Source: Tetranychus cinnabarinus
Lineage: Eukaryota; Arthropoda; Arachnida; Trombidiformes; Tetranychidae
Direction of reading: 5' to 3'
Assembly: GCA_022266195.1 (NCBI GenBank)
Contig: WHVY01000002.1
Coordinates: 11,299,001-11,363,000, forward strand
DNA: 64,000 nt
Each line of letters begins with the position of its first letter. The first letter of the stretch is position 1. A model generated the notes under the pieces. It was not told where the DNA came from and did no database searches. It saw nothing but the letters and a program-made list of their open reading frames with translations. The position numbers and the translations under genes are program-made. Positions 52,546-64,000 of the stretch are shown in pieces.

Positions 52546-54164
52546 CCCGGGCGTTTTTTTACATTTTACGCCTTCATGCAGACATAACTGACGAACGGTT
52601 AGTGCTACAGACTTTAGACTTAAACCATATGCTTATTCAGATTGCACAACCATAAGCTCGAGTGCTTAAGGTCATTCAAGGTCAATTATTTATTTGACCT
52701 CTATTTGACCTCAATAGCAACTCAACTAATTGACTCTGGAGCAAGTTGATTTTATCTGTGCATAAACATTTGGTCATTAATGAAAACAGAAATGAACTTT
52801 TCGTCAGTTTCAAGAAGAGATCCTGCAACGTGGCAAGTTTTTTTTAGCATTCTTAGCATAAGGCTCTCTAAAATATTCAGAAAAATCATTAGAAATAGTT
52901 ATTAATACAAATAATGAATGAATAAGTGCAACAAATTTAAACTGTTACATTACAACGAGCAAAGGATAAAGGCTCGAAAAATTACCCTTGAAGACCTTCA
53001 AAAAAACATTACAAAGTCTTTATATAATCAGAAATATCGAGCAGTCGATGCTATTCTGTCAGCCAATCAATCTGTATTATTTTCCTTCGAGAATAAAAAA
53101 AACATCAGAACCAATTCAAAGTGAATGAAACGTATTCATTTGTCAGTAATCCTTTTGAAACTGTAGCTTCCAAATTGCACCAATGAACTAATTCCAACAA
53201 GTCTTCAATTCGACGATTTCTAGGATCTTTCTTGAATTCCACCCATCTGATGAGTGCATCAAAAACTTGCACTTCTGAATAAATCTAAAGATCCAATTTA
53301 CAAATATAACCAATCGTTTCAATTGGGTAAATCAACCAAACATTCGAATTGGCTATTTTGGTAAAATAGTTTCACATGAAGGCATCTAAAACAGTAGAAT
53401 TGATACAACAGGAATTCAGACTCACTTGCGGAATAATAATATGGCGATTTTCAATGGGAATATTGTCCTTAAAATGACGCTCACAATCATCTATCAAAAT
53501 ATCATTGTAGTCCAAAAGAGTCACTATGGTGCACAAATGGACTACAAAATCTAGATAATGATATAATCATGTTTTAACCAAAATAGAAATATTTGGAAAG
53601 CCTGATTTGATCAAAATCTAGCATATCTTTCGTTTCCTGCAATGCACCATGGCTTACCAATGCTTCAAAATAAGGTACTTTACGAATTAGTTTTTCACTG
53701 ATGTGATACTTTATTGAGCGATTCACAATTGTAAATTGGTCAGTTGATAATGAAGACATAAAGTTGGTTGTTAGTTGCTCAAGCGTTTAGTTTTAGATAA
53801 GGTCATAACAAATATTGACATTGGAATTTAATGCTGCAGCTTCAAGGGCGTGTTTCTGCCAAGCTAACTTTTTTTCTGTTAACCAATTGCCATTTGATTG
53901 GTTTCTATTAGCAGAGGACCGACTGATTATTTAGCAACAGGACGATTTAAACATCGTCTGCTTATTCATTCATTTTGCGTTTTAAGAAAATGACCTTTCA
54001 CTGTCAATTAGAGGTCAAATAAAGAATTGACCTTGAATAACCTTGAGCACTCGAGCTTATGGTTGTGCAATCTGAATAAGCATATGGTTTAAGTCTAAAG
54101 TCTGTGGCACTAACCGTTCGTGAGTTATTCCTGCAGGAAGGCGTAAAATGAAAAAACCCCCCGG
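52546..54164. mobile_element. 1.6 kb terminal-inverted-repeat element with TA target duplication, carrying a BTB-BACK gene
   Basis: Inverted repeats of about 155-165 bases bound the element (52546 to about 52708, and about 54005 to 54164). The left end starts CCCGGGCG then a T run; the right end inverts to CCGGGGGG then a T run; both continue into CATTTTACGCCTTC. TA flanks both ends (52544-52545 and 54165-54166), as in Tc1/mariner-like insertions. No transposase is visible, so it is non-autonomous. The interior carries BTB-BACK exons on the minus strand and a 68-codon plus-strand frame (52918-53124) without recognised family. Confidence 0.75.
53105..53759 (-). pseudogene. BTB-BACK domain gene, probably truncated or decayed, inside the TIR element
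   Basis: Three exon-like pieces join in frame: 53579-53759 from ATG, 53426-53550 and 53105-53284, total 161 residues. The first resembles a BTB domain (FTIVNRSIKYHISEKLIRKVPYFEAL). The second spans the BTB end and BACK start (LLDYNDILIDDCERHF). The third is BACK-like (EVQVFDALIRWVEFKKDP..LLELVHW). The second intron has good sites (GTGAGT donor, CTTTAG acceptor). The first apparent intron is only 28 bases, and the joined BTB lacks roughly 12-20 residues expected at that point. This suggests an internal deletion or an unrecognised exon. No kelch repeats follow. BTB-BACK proteins usually act as Cullin-3 substrate adaptors; this copy is likely a captured fragment, possibly non-functional. Confidence 0.65.
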
Positions 54165-54166
54165 TA

Positions 54167-57100
54167 TTTAGCAACGATACTTAAGTAAGTTATTCATTTA
54201 TTATTGATTTGAATTTCTGTTTATGTTTTTTCAACTTTTTCATTCCAATCTATTTGACCATCTAGCGAATCTTTGAGATAAAGATAAAGATGTCTTAAAG
54301 ATGTTGTCTGGGATTTTGTGCTATTCTCGGATTTTACTTCAAAATTCATCCATATAACAGTTATCATTATTTATCAATAGTAAATAAGTTTTCCAATAAA
54401 TTTCAACAACTATGATTATAGCGATATAAAAGGTAAATCAGTTGATTGTTTGGTTATAAAGGCAGTAAATTAAGATTGATTGGCAAGACTTTGGTTATTG
54501 ATGATGAAGCTCATTACAATGGCAATTTATCAGATGTTTCTTTAATCCTAATTTGTTTCTGTTTACATTTCATTTTATTTCATCTTTAATAATACAATTT
54601 AGTCTCATTATTTATCATATTTTCAGTTCAATTTAACACCAATCATCATTATCAAGTCGATTACTTTCATCATCAAATCTGCTTTATTTTTGGTCTCAAG
54701 TTTCTTGATTTGATTCTTTTGGACCATTCAGAAGGTATAAAAGGTCAACAACACAAAAAAGGTGAAAATGTTTTGTTTCATGTTTCCTTCAATCAAATAA
54801 TAACCTTATAGATTAGTAGATATCAATCAACATTTAATTAGTTAAACACATCAAATGAATGTTTATTGGTCAGTCAATTGTGTTGATATTAGAGGCAACA
54901 AAAATTTAACATTTCAATTTCAAGCTAATTCGCCTTTTTGATTCTCATTTATGCTTGAACCATTAACATGTTTGGATATTTAGCATTTGCTAACAATTAT
55001 ACAGATTAATAGCCAGACATGTTGAAGATTAACAAGTAAATCAACTGTTTTCAATCAACAACTGATAGTCAAGTTATCAAAGACCTGAAAGACTAAAAGC
55101 TTATATTGAAGGTTTCACTGATTTGTACTTGTTGTTGCCTTTATTTGTGTCCCTTGTTTAAGCTCAATCTTTATTAACAAATTGAGTTTCAACGTAAATC
55201 TCTCGATTGTTATAAGATGATTACAAAGGAAACAATCACAATTTGGGTTTTTCTTTTAATCTCAATTGATTAGGTACGAAATGGCATCAAATAACTCGCA
55301 CCTTTTCATTGACAGTCGATCCTATTTTGCATGCGAAAATTGAAAACACATTTGTGCTAACAATCATTTGAACATCTCAATCGATATGAGAACTGGAAAT
55401 GAAATGAATACAAAAGAGCAAAGCTTTCCATTGAAATCTCTCAGGGGAATCCCGATTCTTAAGCTTATTGAAGAGCGTTAATGGAATTGAGCATTATTTT
55501 AGTTGAATCTCGTGTAAACCTCTGATTAGCTGTACATTTAGTAGAAAATTGAAAAAGTCAGCAACAAAAATCAATGTTTGCAGGGAACTAAAGATCTTTA
55601 GTCTGAATTCAGCATCAAATGCTATTGATTTTATTCAATTGAGTTTGCAGCCGCGAAGACGCTCATGATATTGAGCGTCATTGAGCGGACTATCTTTGCA
55701 ATTCCACCTTTTGATTTGAATAAACAAAATCTTCAGTTGAACTTCAGAAAGACTTCTGAACACTTTAAATGATTATGTTATTAATTATCAACAGCGACCA
55801 AACTGGACGGAGGGAATATTAATCCACAAATGGACTCAGTTTTTATCGCCCTAAAACCCACACAGTCCTAACTAACTCGAAAGTAAAACTTTTTGAACTG
55901 ACACCTTAAAGACAAAACTTAAGTTGCAATTAAATTTCATTTCCCGCAAGAATAGGTAATAAAAACCTTTGACCCAAATATCAGAGTCAATGCATTATTA
56001 GAAAGAAGGAAAAAAAAGTTCATTTTACTCTTCAATTTAAACATTATTCAACTGATTATGATTATGCAAGAAAGAAAAGCGTAAAAAGTTTTTATCAATA
56101 ATAAAAGTTAATGATGATGCATGCATAAGACACTGAAAAGCTGATAAAGACAATTCCATGCTCTTATTCAATCCTTTAGGAAACTTTTTTCTCTCTCTCT
56201 TTACTTCTTTCCTTCGTTCATGGTTTAGCCTTTCATGGTATAACATGACAACAAATGATCTGATTGAGATATTACAGGGAAGAAGAAGAAGAAGAAGAAA
56301 GAATAAGTTTTCATTGGGAGGTTTCACTCCCTTTCTATCATCTTTCCCTTTTTACTCCACTTTTATTTCTCATGATAAATTTCACCTTTCATTTTACTCT
56401 TTACATGATATACATGAAATAGCTCATGATTCTCTAATGAATAAATGAAGGCTACCTTAGTACATTTAAACTTACCCTTAATGGTATCGATCACACATTT
56501 TTTGGCATATAATCCATTTCTGGTTGTCTCATCCATCATCATTCCCATCTTGCTCAATTTATCTCCACCTTCTTGTTGTTCATCATCATCTTCTCGAAAA
56601 CCATAACTTGATTCAGGTCACTTTTCAAGTGAATATAAAGTTCAACTTTTGTTTCTCCAACAACGTTATCTATTCATTTTTGATTGCCAATGATTACTTC
56701 AATAACTATCAGAATTTTGGAATAATTTCCATTTTTTTCTCCTTTTCTCTCCTTTTTGATAGTCCTTCATGATGTGAGTAAAAAATTTAAAGTCAATCTC
56801 GATTCACATTTATGTCCATTATAAAGTCTCTCATTATGCAGACTGAATAAAGATTTGTTTTTTTTTCGAGAAAATTTTTTCTTCTTTTTTGTTCAACTTT
56901 TCATGTTCTTTTATTTAACATCTTTTTGTTTGCTGCTTGCTCTCTCCTCATCATCATAATCATCGTTATAATGTTCATCAAAATGATCAACTTCATCAAC
57001 ATCATCATTATTGCCATTATAATGTTTGATTCTCGAGAGATCTTTTTAAACTAAATTTATGATAAATTGAGTTCATAAGGTGAATCATGAACATGACTCG

Positions 57101-60100
57101 AAATTGTTTAAAACTTGATATTAGCTAAATTGCATTTTTCACCATTTCACTAACAAACATGATCAACTCATGAGATATTAATCATTGAAATTTTAAACAA
57201 CCCCGAGAATGAATTGAGAACAAGAATCATGGAGCAAATTCAATGAGAAGATATCAAAGAGATGAACAAGAATAGAGTTATTACTGATGAACATTTTTCA
57301 CCAAAAAACTGGAAACCAGCAAAAACAATCAGAATCATTGGAAGAATCGTTGGAAACATCAATTTCAAAATGGATTGGAAAACAAAGCTCAAAAGCTTGA
57401 AGTCTTTTGAGATGAAAATCGAGCGACGAAAAAGCCTTTCAACTTATTCATTCCTAAAGTAAAATTGAAATTTTCACTTTACTTTGCTTCGCTTCGATAG
57501 AGATTCAATTTCAATTTAAAAGATGAAATATCTTTGAGTTTTGATTTTATGTTAGCCTTTGACATCAAAAGATTGGACAACGGAAAATGACCTGAAAATT
57601 CATTTGAAAAATTCGATTTTTTCGTTCTTTTCCTCTAAAGATGTGATTTGAAGAAAAAAAATTTCTGTGAAAATTTCAACTTCTTTTCGTTTCAAGTTAA
57701 CGAAGATCAAATGCTGGACAATCTTTCCAACTACTGAAGAGTATTGAATGATTTTGAACGCAACATAATTTAGCATGAACTTGCTTCTCTATTCAGTTTA
57801 CTTTATCCATTATCTCAGATCAATCAGATATTCCGAGAATTCCTTGTGTCAACGAAGAATGTGCCAGAAATAAAAATACTCTGTATTTATGCATATCACT
57901 AATGAGAGGATAAATGAATATCAGTTGCTGTTTAACGAGCAAATCAATATTTGAATTGGAAAAGTCGACATTTTTTTCTTCCTTTTTTTTCCTTTTAGCT
58001 TTTATATTTCAGTTCGTCATAAAAGATATATTAATATACACTTGGATAAAAATTCATCACCATTAACATTCAAAGTATATACCGTTTGGTTGAACAAGTT
58101 TATTTTATTTCCTACAAGACGAAGAAAAGCTGACTAAAAAAGAGACTAAAAAAGTCACCAAAAATGACTCTTGAAATTTTTATGCCAACAGATAATTTTC
58201 TGGTAATGCTTTCTCAAGATGATATTACAAATGTTAATATTTTGTTTGTTTGAATCTGAAGTAACAATTTTTTTTCCTTTCAGCAAACCAAATAGTCCAA
58301 TTGTAAGGCAACTTATATGATTATTGATTTTTTTTCTCATTCCATCATCATTATCATCATGAACTATATTATTGTTACTGCAAACATTATCATTATTTGA
58401 AAAGTTAAGCAATTTAATAACTTTTTGTTTCTATTATTAGTTATTTTTTTACTTTGTATTACATGTGACAATTGTAAAAAAGCCTGTTATCCGGTTGAGT
58501 TAATGTGCGCTTACATAAAGCTTTGTCATGGAACAAGAATGGGCAAAGTTGACTGAAAAAAGTTCAATTAAAACTTTTGGATTATTTTGCATCATTATAA
58601 CAAGCAAAAGATACAGATTGAAAAAAGTAACTCGAAGAAATCGAATGTAAATAAAATCGATTTTCGAAAAAATTGACCAAATTTAGCAAACTTGAAATAA
58701 TCGATCTTGATCGATCTCCATCATTTGAATCAATCATTTGAATATAAATCTAAGACTTTTCATTTAGAAAATTTCGATAACTAAACTAATTCTGATGAAA
58801 TTTCATTGCATTTGGTTCTCCTTCAAAAATGTTTATTCATGAAACTGAATCGAAAGTTACTGCAAAGCTAAGTTACTAGTAAATGTTATGTTTAACAAGC
58901 AACAACATAATGATTATCATTGCAATTCCCTTGCAATAATATTGGTGAGTTTTTTTTTCGTTGAGAAAAAGTTGAATGGAAATGTTGAACGTTAACTTTT
59001 GTTTTCTGGTCAACTATTAATAAACATTTTCCTGATGGCGTTTGATGAAAAAATTTACAAAAAAAACCCGAACAGTAATCGATAATGATGATTACATGGT
59101 AAAGGTGAAAAAAGGTTTTTCCTCTTACAAAGTTTTTCGGTATCAGTCAATTGAATAAAAAGTCCTTTAACCTTCAATATCTCTGGACATTTGTTCATCA
59201 TCAATAACAACAACTCATCATAAGTTTGCTACTCAACATTATCTTCATTCGCATCCTTTTCTTTTCATTGCCTCTACTTTCATCTCTCACCTGTGTATTT
59301 ACCTGATTCTCCACTTTACTTTCAAATCAATTTGCTTTTGCTTGTTATAAGTAAATTGCTTCGATTGAACGAAAAGCAGAAAAAGTACATTTCCGAGTAT
59401 TTTTTGTTCTTTTTATTGTTCATCTTTTCATCATCGTCCTCATCGTCATCATAATCATCTTATCTTGAACATTTCGCCTTAAGATTCTGTGTTACTCACA
59501 ATTCCCTGTTATTAGCCTTGACATAACATTCTTTACTCTTGAAAAGAGTTGAAAAAGAGAGAAAAAAGTTCTGAACAAAGAAAATCAATATTTCAATGAG
59601 AGATTTAATCTACTCAAGAATGATAATAATGATTATGATTTGAGAATAAAAAGAGAGAAGAAAAAAAATCTCTTTTTTATGTTCTTGTTAAAAAAAGTGA
59701 ACAGAATTTCATGGAAAATTGATAATCAGAGAAAAAGGGAAAAATTTGAAATTCGATTCATGATAAAAAATCTTAAACATGTGATGAAATTCTCAATAAA
59801 ATGAGATTAAAACTTCATCATGAAATTCATCAACCATGTTCATCAGCAATCATTGTTTTACCGAGAAAAAATGAATCTCATAATTTAATGAAAAGGTGTG
59901 AAAAAAGATCTTAAAGTTGATTAATTTCCACCTGATGAATTTTAATCCCATTTTTCTCTAAATGAATAGTCTGATGAAACAAGAAAAATGATATCAAGAT
60001 TCCATTCCATCCATTTTGAGGGGAAAAATGTTGAGTTTGTACTACAAATGAGTTACATTTGTTTGTTCATGAGATGTAAAACTGTTTATTAATCAGTCAA

Positions 60101-61073
60101 GAAAGATTACGATTCCGATATAGAATCATTTCCATGAATTGATACTGAAAATATTGAAATTTTAGGCCAAAATTGTGAGCTCATGTTTAAGATGCAATTG
60201 AAAACAATCAATCAGATTAATGGAAATGAAACATTCTTGCATAATGATGAAGCGAGAGAGAAAATGAAATGTAAATCAACATGCAAAAGTTATGAACACT
60301 TTGAATCAACTCAATTTTCATCATAAATTTCAATTTATTTTTTCTTTATTCTGCACTTTTTTTGCCTACTTCTTTCATCAAGACTTTTCTTTCTTCTCGT
60401 TTTCTTGGCCATTTTTATCATGCTGCCTGTCATGAGTGGTAAATTCATTGAACCATGCAAAATGATGGAAGCGAAAATAAAATATCACTCTCATCATTGG
60501 AAGATGCAAAGAAACAAAAAAAAATGTTTACTTTTATGATGCGAAAAGACGAATAGAGGAAAATGGAAAAGAGGATAAAATAATTCTCATCACTTTTACT
60601 TTTCACTTTTGGATGCAGCATAATATTATTTCACTCCCAGTTCAACATTGGGAGTGGAATATTGTTTTGCTTTTAATGGGCAAACAAAAGCTGATAACTT
60701 TTTGCATTATGACCAATGTAACCAAGTTATCATCATGTTGTAAACAAGTGTTATTTACAAGCTTTAGCCAAGTAAATGTGGATAATATTGTAATTTACAA
60801 CTTTTACCATTACATGGATGGTTAAAAGTTGTACATATTTTCTTGCAAAATAATTTACGCGTGGATGGGTCAGGCTGACGTCAAAAGATTGGAATAACGA
60901 ATAAAAGTTTATTCAGCTAAATTGAAAGTCTTTAGAATCGATTCGATTGAAAGATATGAGAAAATCCAAGAGATGGACGATATCAATATTCATAATAGTG
61001 CTATTCTTGTTGTTATCAAACGAAAATCGCAACACTTTAGAAAGAAAATCAACTACAAAGAATTTGATTTTTC
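54167..61073. other. Gene-poor region
   Basis: No frame with family resemblance. Simple ATC/GAT and GAAGAA repeats (56280-56300) and A/T-rich runs dominate. A CRE-like TGACGTCA occurs at about 60879. Confidence 0.5.
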
Positions 61074-62054
61074 ATGAATGGTTGGTCAGAAAGTTACAAA
61101 TCTATCGACGGTGAACTGAAAAACTGCACGATTTTATCTAATTTTGGGTTCTTATTGGAGAGCACATCGAGAGCTTTCTATTGCCTAGAGGAAAAATGTT
61201 CAGAAAAAGATCAAGAAAAAAAGTACCGGTATAGATGGCCGATACTCGATTATTCAAATAATCGAAATTTATTACGTTGCCCGGCTCAAAGTGGCGGAAC
61301 TTTTATTTTGCATATTTCATTTATACCTGAATCAATTCAGTCAATTTTTTTAAAGATTATTTAAGTAAAGATTCAGAATTTTTTTGTCACATCTTAAACC
61401 CTTTAGACATTGGTAATTCGAAAGTAATTAGATAAAAATCGAAAAATGGCAATTTTGTAAATTTCGAACTTTGTGGCTTTATAGCGTTGTTACCGATGAA
61501 AAATTTTTCAAAGTCATTTCGTCTAATTATAGTAATTGGGTTGATTAAAAATCACTTTTCTCAATTTTTATCCCGATCACCAAGTTTTCGAGAAATGTTC
61601 GATTAAAAAAGTTTCTATCGCGAGCAAATCACAGGGGGGACCCTTGGTTTTTTAGAAAATTTTGAGCCGCACGAAATTTCATTTTTTTGATTTTTTTCCA
61701 ATAAATTTCGAATTAGAAAACGGAAAATTATAAATCATGTATCATAAAAATTCTGCATCCTTCCTTATATGATTAGCAAAAGAATTGTTTTAATTGCTAC
61801 GATTAACAATAAAATATTAACATTTAAAGTTCCGCCACTTTGAGCCGGGCAACCTAATATTAACGCGATTAATCCAAGGGAATCGATACTTGAATAATCA
61901 CACATATCTAAGCTCATGTGAAGCTAAACAATTTTCACACAAATTATTCGATGCTTATTTTCTGAAAAAGATCGATCCGTATCGATGGAATCGAGGTAAT
62001 CGCCCATCTCCAGGACGACGGTTAATCCTTGAAGAGTTAAGGATTGATGGTTGA
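61074..62054 (+). pseudogene. Unknown 132-codon open frame interrupted by a MITE
   Basis: The left part, 61074-61274 (67 codons from ATG MNGWSESYKSIDGE), runs to the TA at 61273-61274. The right part, 61857-62054 (65 codons plus TGA, ending RRLILEELRIDG), starts directly after the second TA. Removing the inserted element and one TA joins the two in one uninterrupted frame. The product would be hydrophilic and rich in charged residues, with no membrane segment. I recognise no family. A stop codon lies three codons upstream of the ATG. With the insertion in place the left frame runs on into the element and ends at about 61364, so the gene is probably dead unless the element is spliced out. Confidence 0.5.
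61275..61854. mobile_element. 580-bp MITE with 28-30 bp inverted repeats and TA target duplication
   Basis: The left end (61275) reads CGTTGCCCGGCTCAAAGTGG and continues CGGAACTTT. The right end inverts to the same with one change (GG for CG at the tip). TA lies at both borders (61273-61274 and 61855-61856). There is no coding capacity. The TA duplication suggests mobilisation by a Tc1/mariner-type transposase. Confidence 0.85.
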
Positions 62055-64000
62055 TTCTGATGAAACGAAAGATTTTCGAGCTCATTTTGAGCATTCATTG
62101 CATAAGCTCAAAATAAGTGGTTCTCTCATTTTTCGAGCTTTTCTGTATCAAAATGTAAAGCACATGAAATTATCATATTCATGTTTTTGTCTATTAAAAA
62201 ATGATCAGGAAATCTGTTCTTGTTTGAAGTGACAAGATAAAAATGTTGAATCTCATACAATTTTATGCATAATGAACTAGAAAATGGTGAATTATTTGAT
62301 TGAATAATTGATAGAGCAAGTTTGTTTATTTACTTATCCAACATTGTGAACAAATGAAGTGCAACCAAATGAAATTAAATGTTATTTCAATGGAATATCA
62401 GTAAATAGTAAAATGAAACTTATTCATAATTTCCCCATCAAATAACATTCAATATTTCATTTTCACTTTTGAATGAGCTAAAGAGAGGGTTGAAAGTAAT
62501 AGCAGGAAGTAAAGTCAGAAAATTATTGCAATAAATATCATTACGATTGTTATTATAATAAAATGTGATGACAAAAGTTATTGTTGGCAGAAAAAATATC
62601 AACTGGGAATGTTGAAAGGGAATAAACTGGCAGTAAATTTATGGCAATTTTGCAAGTTTGTTATTGAAAAGTATAGATTTTTTGGTTTCATTTCCATTTT
62701 CAATTTCATTGCTTCAGGGTTATCAACATTATAAGGAAATATGAAACAGGATGAAAAGGGGAAGTAAAGGAATAAAAACAAAAGTTGCAAAAAAAAGTCG
62801 CTTCATCAGAGTAAAGAAGAGAATCGTTAATCAAACTCAGTTTACCTTCAATTGTCATCTTCCCATTGGCTATTCAATTTTGGTCAAATTTAGCTCTTCC
62901 ATTCTGACAATCATGAAACTTTTAACCAAACTCAACACCAAACATGGAAAACCAAATTACACCCTGAATTCAGTGTTAATCTGGTTAGTCTTTTCATTTA
63001 AAGGTTTGGTCATTAAAGGTTGAAAGGCAAAAGAAACAAATCAAGTTAAACATTTGATTTGTCAACTGAATGAACAATAGCCTTGAATCAATCTGTTTCA
63101 CCTACAATTATATTCATTGAATTTTTCACTCACTCATCTTGACTACCAAACCAGGTTGACCATCATTCCGACTGATGAATTTAAACTGATAAATTGTAAC
63201 ATTTGAAAGTGTCACAGGGAATGAATAATTTGCTTTTTTGTGTCTGAGAATATTTTGAGGTGTAAATGAAAGAAAAGAAAAGTTTAACTCAATTCTTGAT
63301 AAGCCAAATATTCAAATGCATTCATTTTTTTTTCATTTTGTTTCTCACTGTTGGTATAAAGTTTATTCATCTGTTGACATTCAGTGTTTTGAGTTGATAA
63401 AAGATGAATCTTACTTTATATACTTTAATGCGTTGAGATAAGTCACTTTAGACGAGTCCAAAGAAAGATTATCAAACAGTATTTCCTATTTTCATGTTAC
63501 ATATTTCATTATGAAGGAAAACTTAGGAATCAAATTCATTTTTTTCACTCAATTGATAGATATGAAATGATGTAAAAGAAAGAAAGAAAAGTTGGAAATG
63601 ATGAGCAAAATTGAAGGTGAAAGTTGTTCAGAAAATTTTGCAAAATTTTCTTCTCGACAATGACAACTGTGCAATCCAATTTTGATCGAGATATAAAAAA
63701 TAGAAATCTATTTGAATATGAAGATCGTATTTGTGACAGAAAAATTATTTATTCTCTCTCATGTTCAAGTGATTGTCGATAGCTCTTTAAAATAGATCAA
63801 TTCTTAAGAAATGACAAAAGTTATGTTGCGGATAAGTGACAACGATTTGGATTTGATCACAGTCGCGTTAAGGCAACATTACAGCAAACACTAATTTTAA
63901 CAACTTAAAATAAAGCAAAAAAATTTAACATGACTTAAAAACTTGAACCTTGAAGAGAATTTGTTTTTCCCAATTAATTAATTTTCACTCCCTGAAACTG
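62055..64000. other. Right-edge non-coding sequence
   Basis: Short A+T-rich frames only (for example 62751-63023) with no family resemblance or splice-supported exon. No gene supported. Confidence 0.5.

Noticed and set aside
1..64000. CRISPR arrays, operons, tRNA or rRNA genes
   Set aside because: The window is eukaryotic. No regularly spaced repeats and no clover-leaf or rRNA core motif were noticed by eye; a tRNAscan-type search was not possible.

Overview
The window looks like arthropod nuclear DNA, most likely a spider mite (Tetranychus type). The evidence is high A+T, short introns with GTAAGT/GTATGT donors, long gene-poor spacers rich in simple repeats, a short TTAGG tract, and a tandem array of a divergent four-exon chemoreceptor family of the kind greatly expanded in tetranychid mites. 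The species is inferred from these features only. All well-supported genes lie on the minus strand.

Layout. (1) 1-5.4 kb: the first coding exon of a TBX2/3 (bifid/optomotor-blind) T-box factor, with more than 4.3 kb of its first intron running off the left edge and a candidate promoter to its right. (2) 5.4-12.4 kb: no recognisable gene. (3) 12.4-26.9 kb: five tandem gustatory-receptor-like genes. Each has one long exon of 355-370 codons and three small phase-0 exons of 24, 30 and 20 codons. They repeat about every 2.5 kb, one interval being lengthened by a fold-back element. Their spacers share homologous blocks, one of which in one copy is an open frame for a small secreted-peptide-like product. 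(4) 26.9-44.2 kb: a long gene-poor stretch with a 0.35 kb inverted repeat pair about 4.1 kb apart and two isolated, GC-richer, splice-flanked candidate exons. (5) 44.2-48.3 kb: a cyclic nucleotide phosphodiesterase of family PDE3 in seven visible exons that join in frame, catalytic domain complete; the N-terminal membrane region was not found. (6) 48.3-64 kb: mostly non-coding, with two TA-flanked terminal-inverted-repeat elements. One (52.5-54.2 kb) carries a damaged-looking BTB-BACK gene. The other (61.3-61.9 kb) sits inside an otherwise open 132-codon frame.

The genes do not form a pathway: a developmental regulator, a chemosensory cluster and a cAMP-signalling enzyme lie side by side. The most notable observations are the MITE-interrupted frame, the BTB-BACK gene enclosed by inverted repeats, the gene-conversion-like tract between two receptors, and the relocated start codon with an overlapping upstream ORF in the third receptor. 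All splice sites were read by eye and need transcript confirmation.
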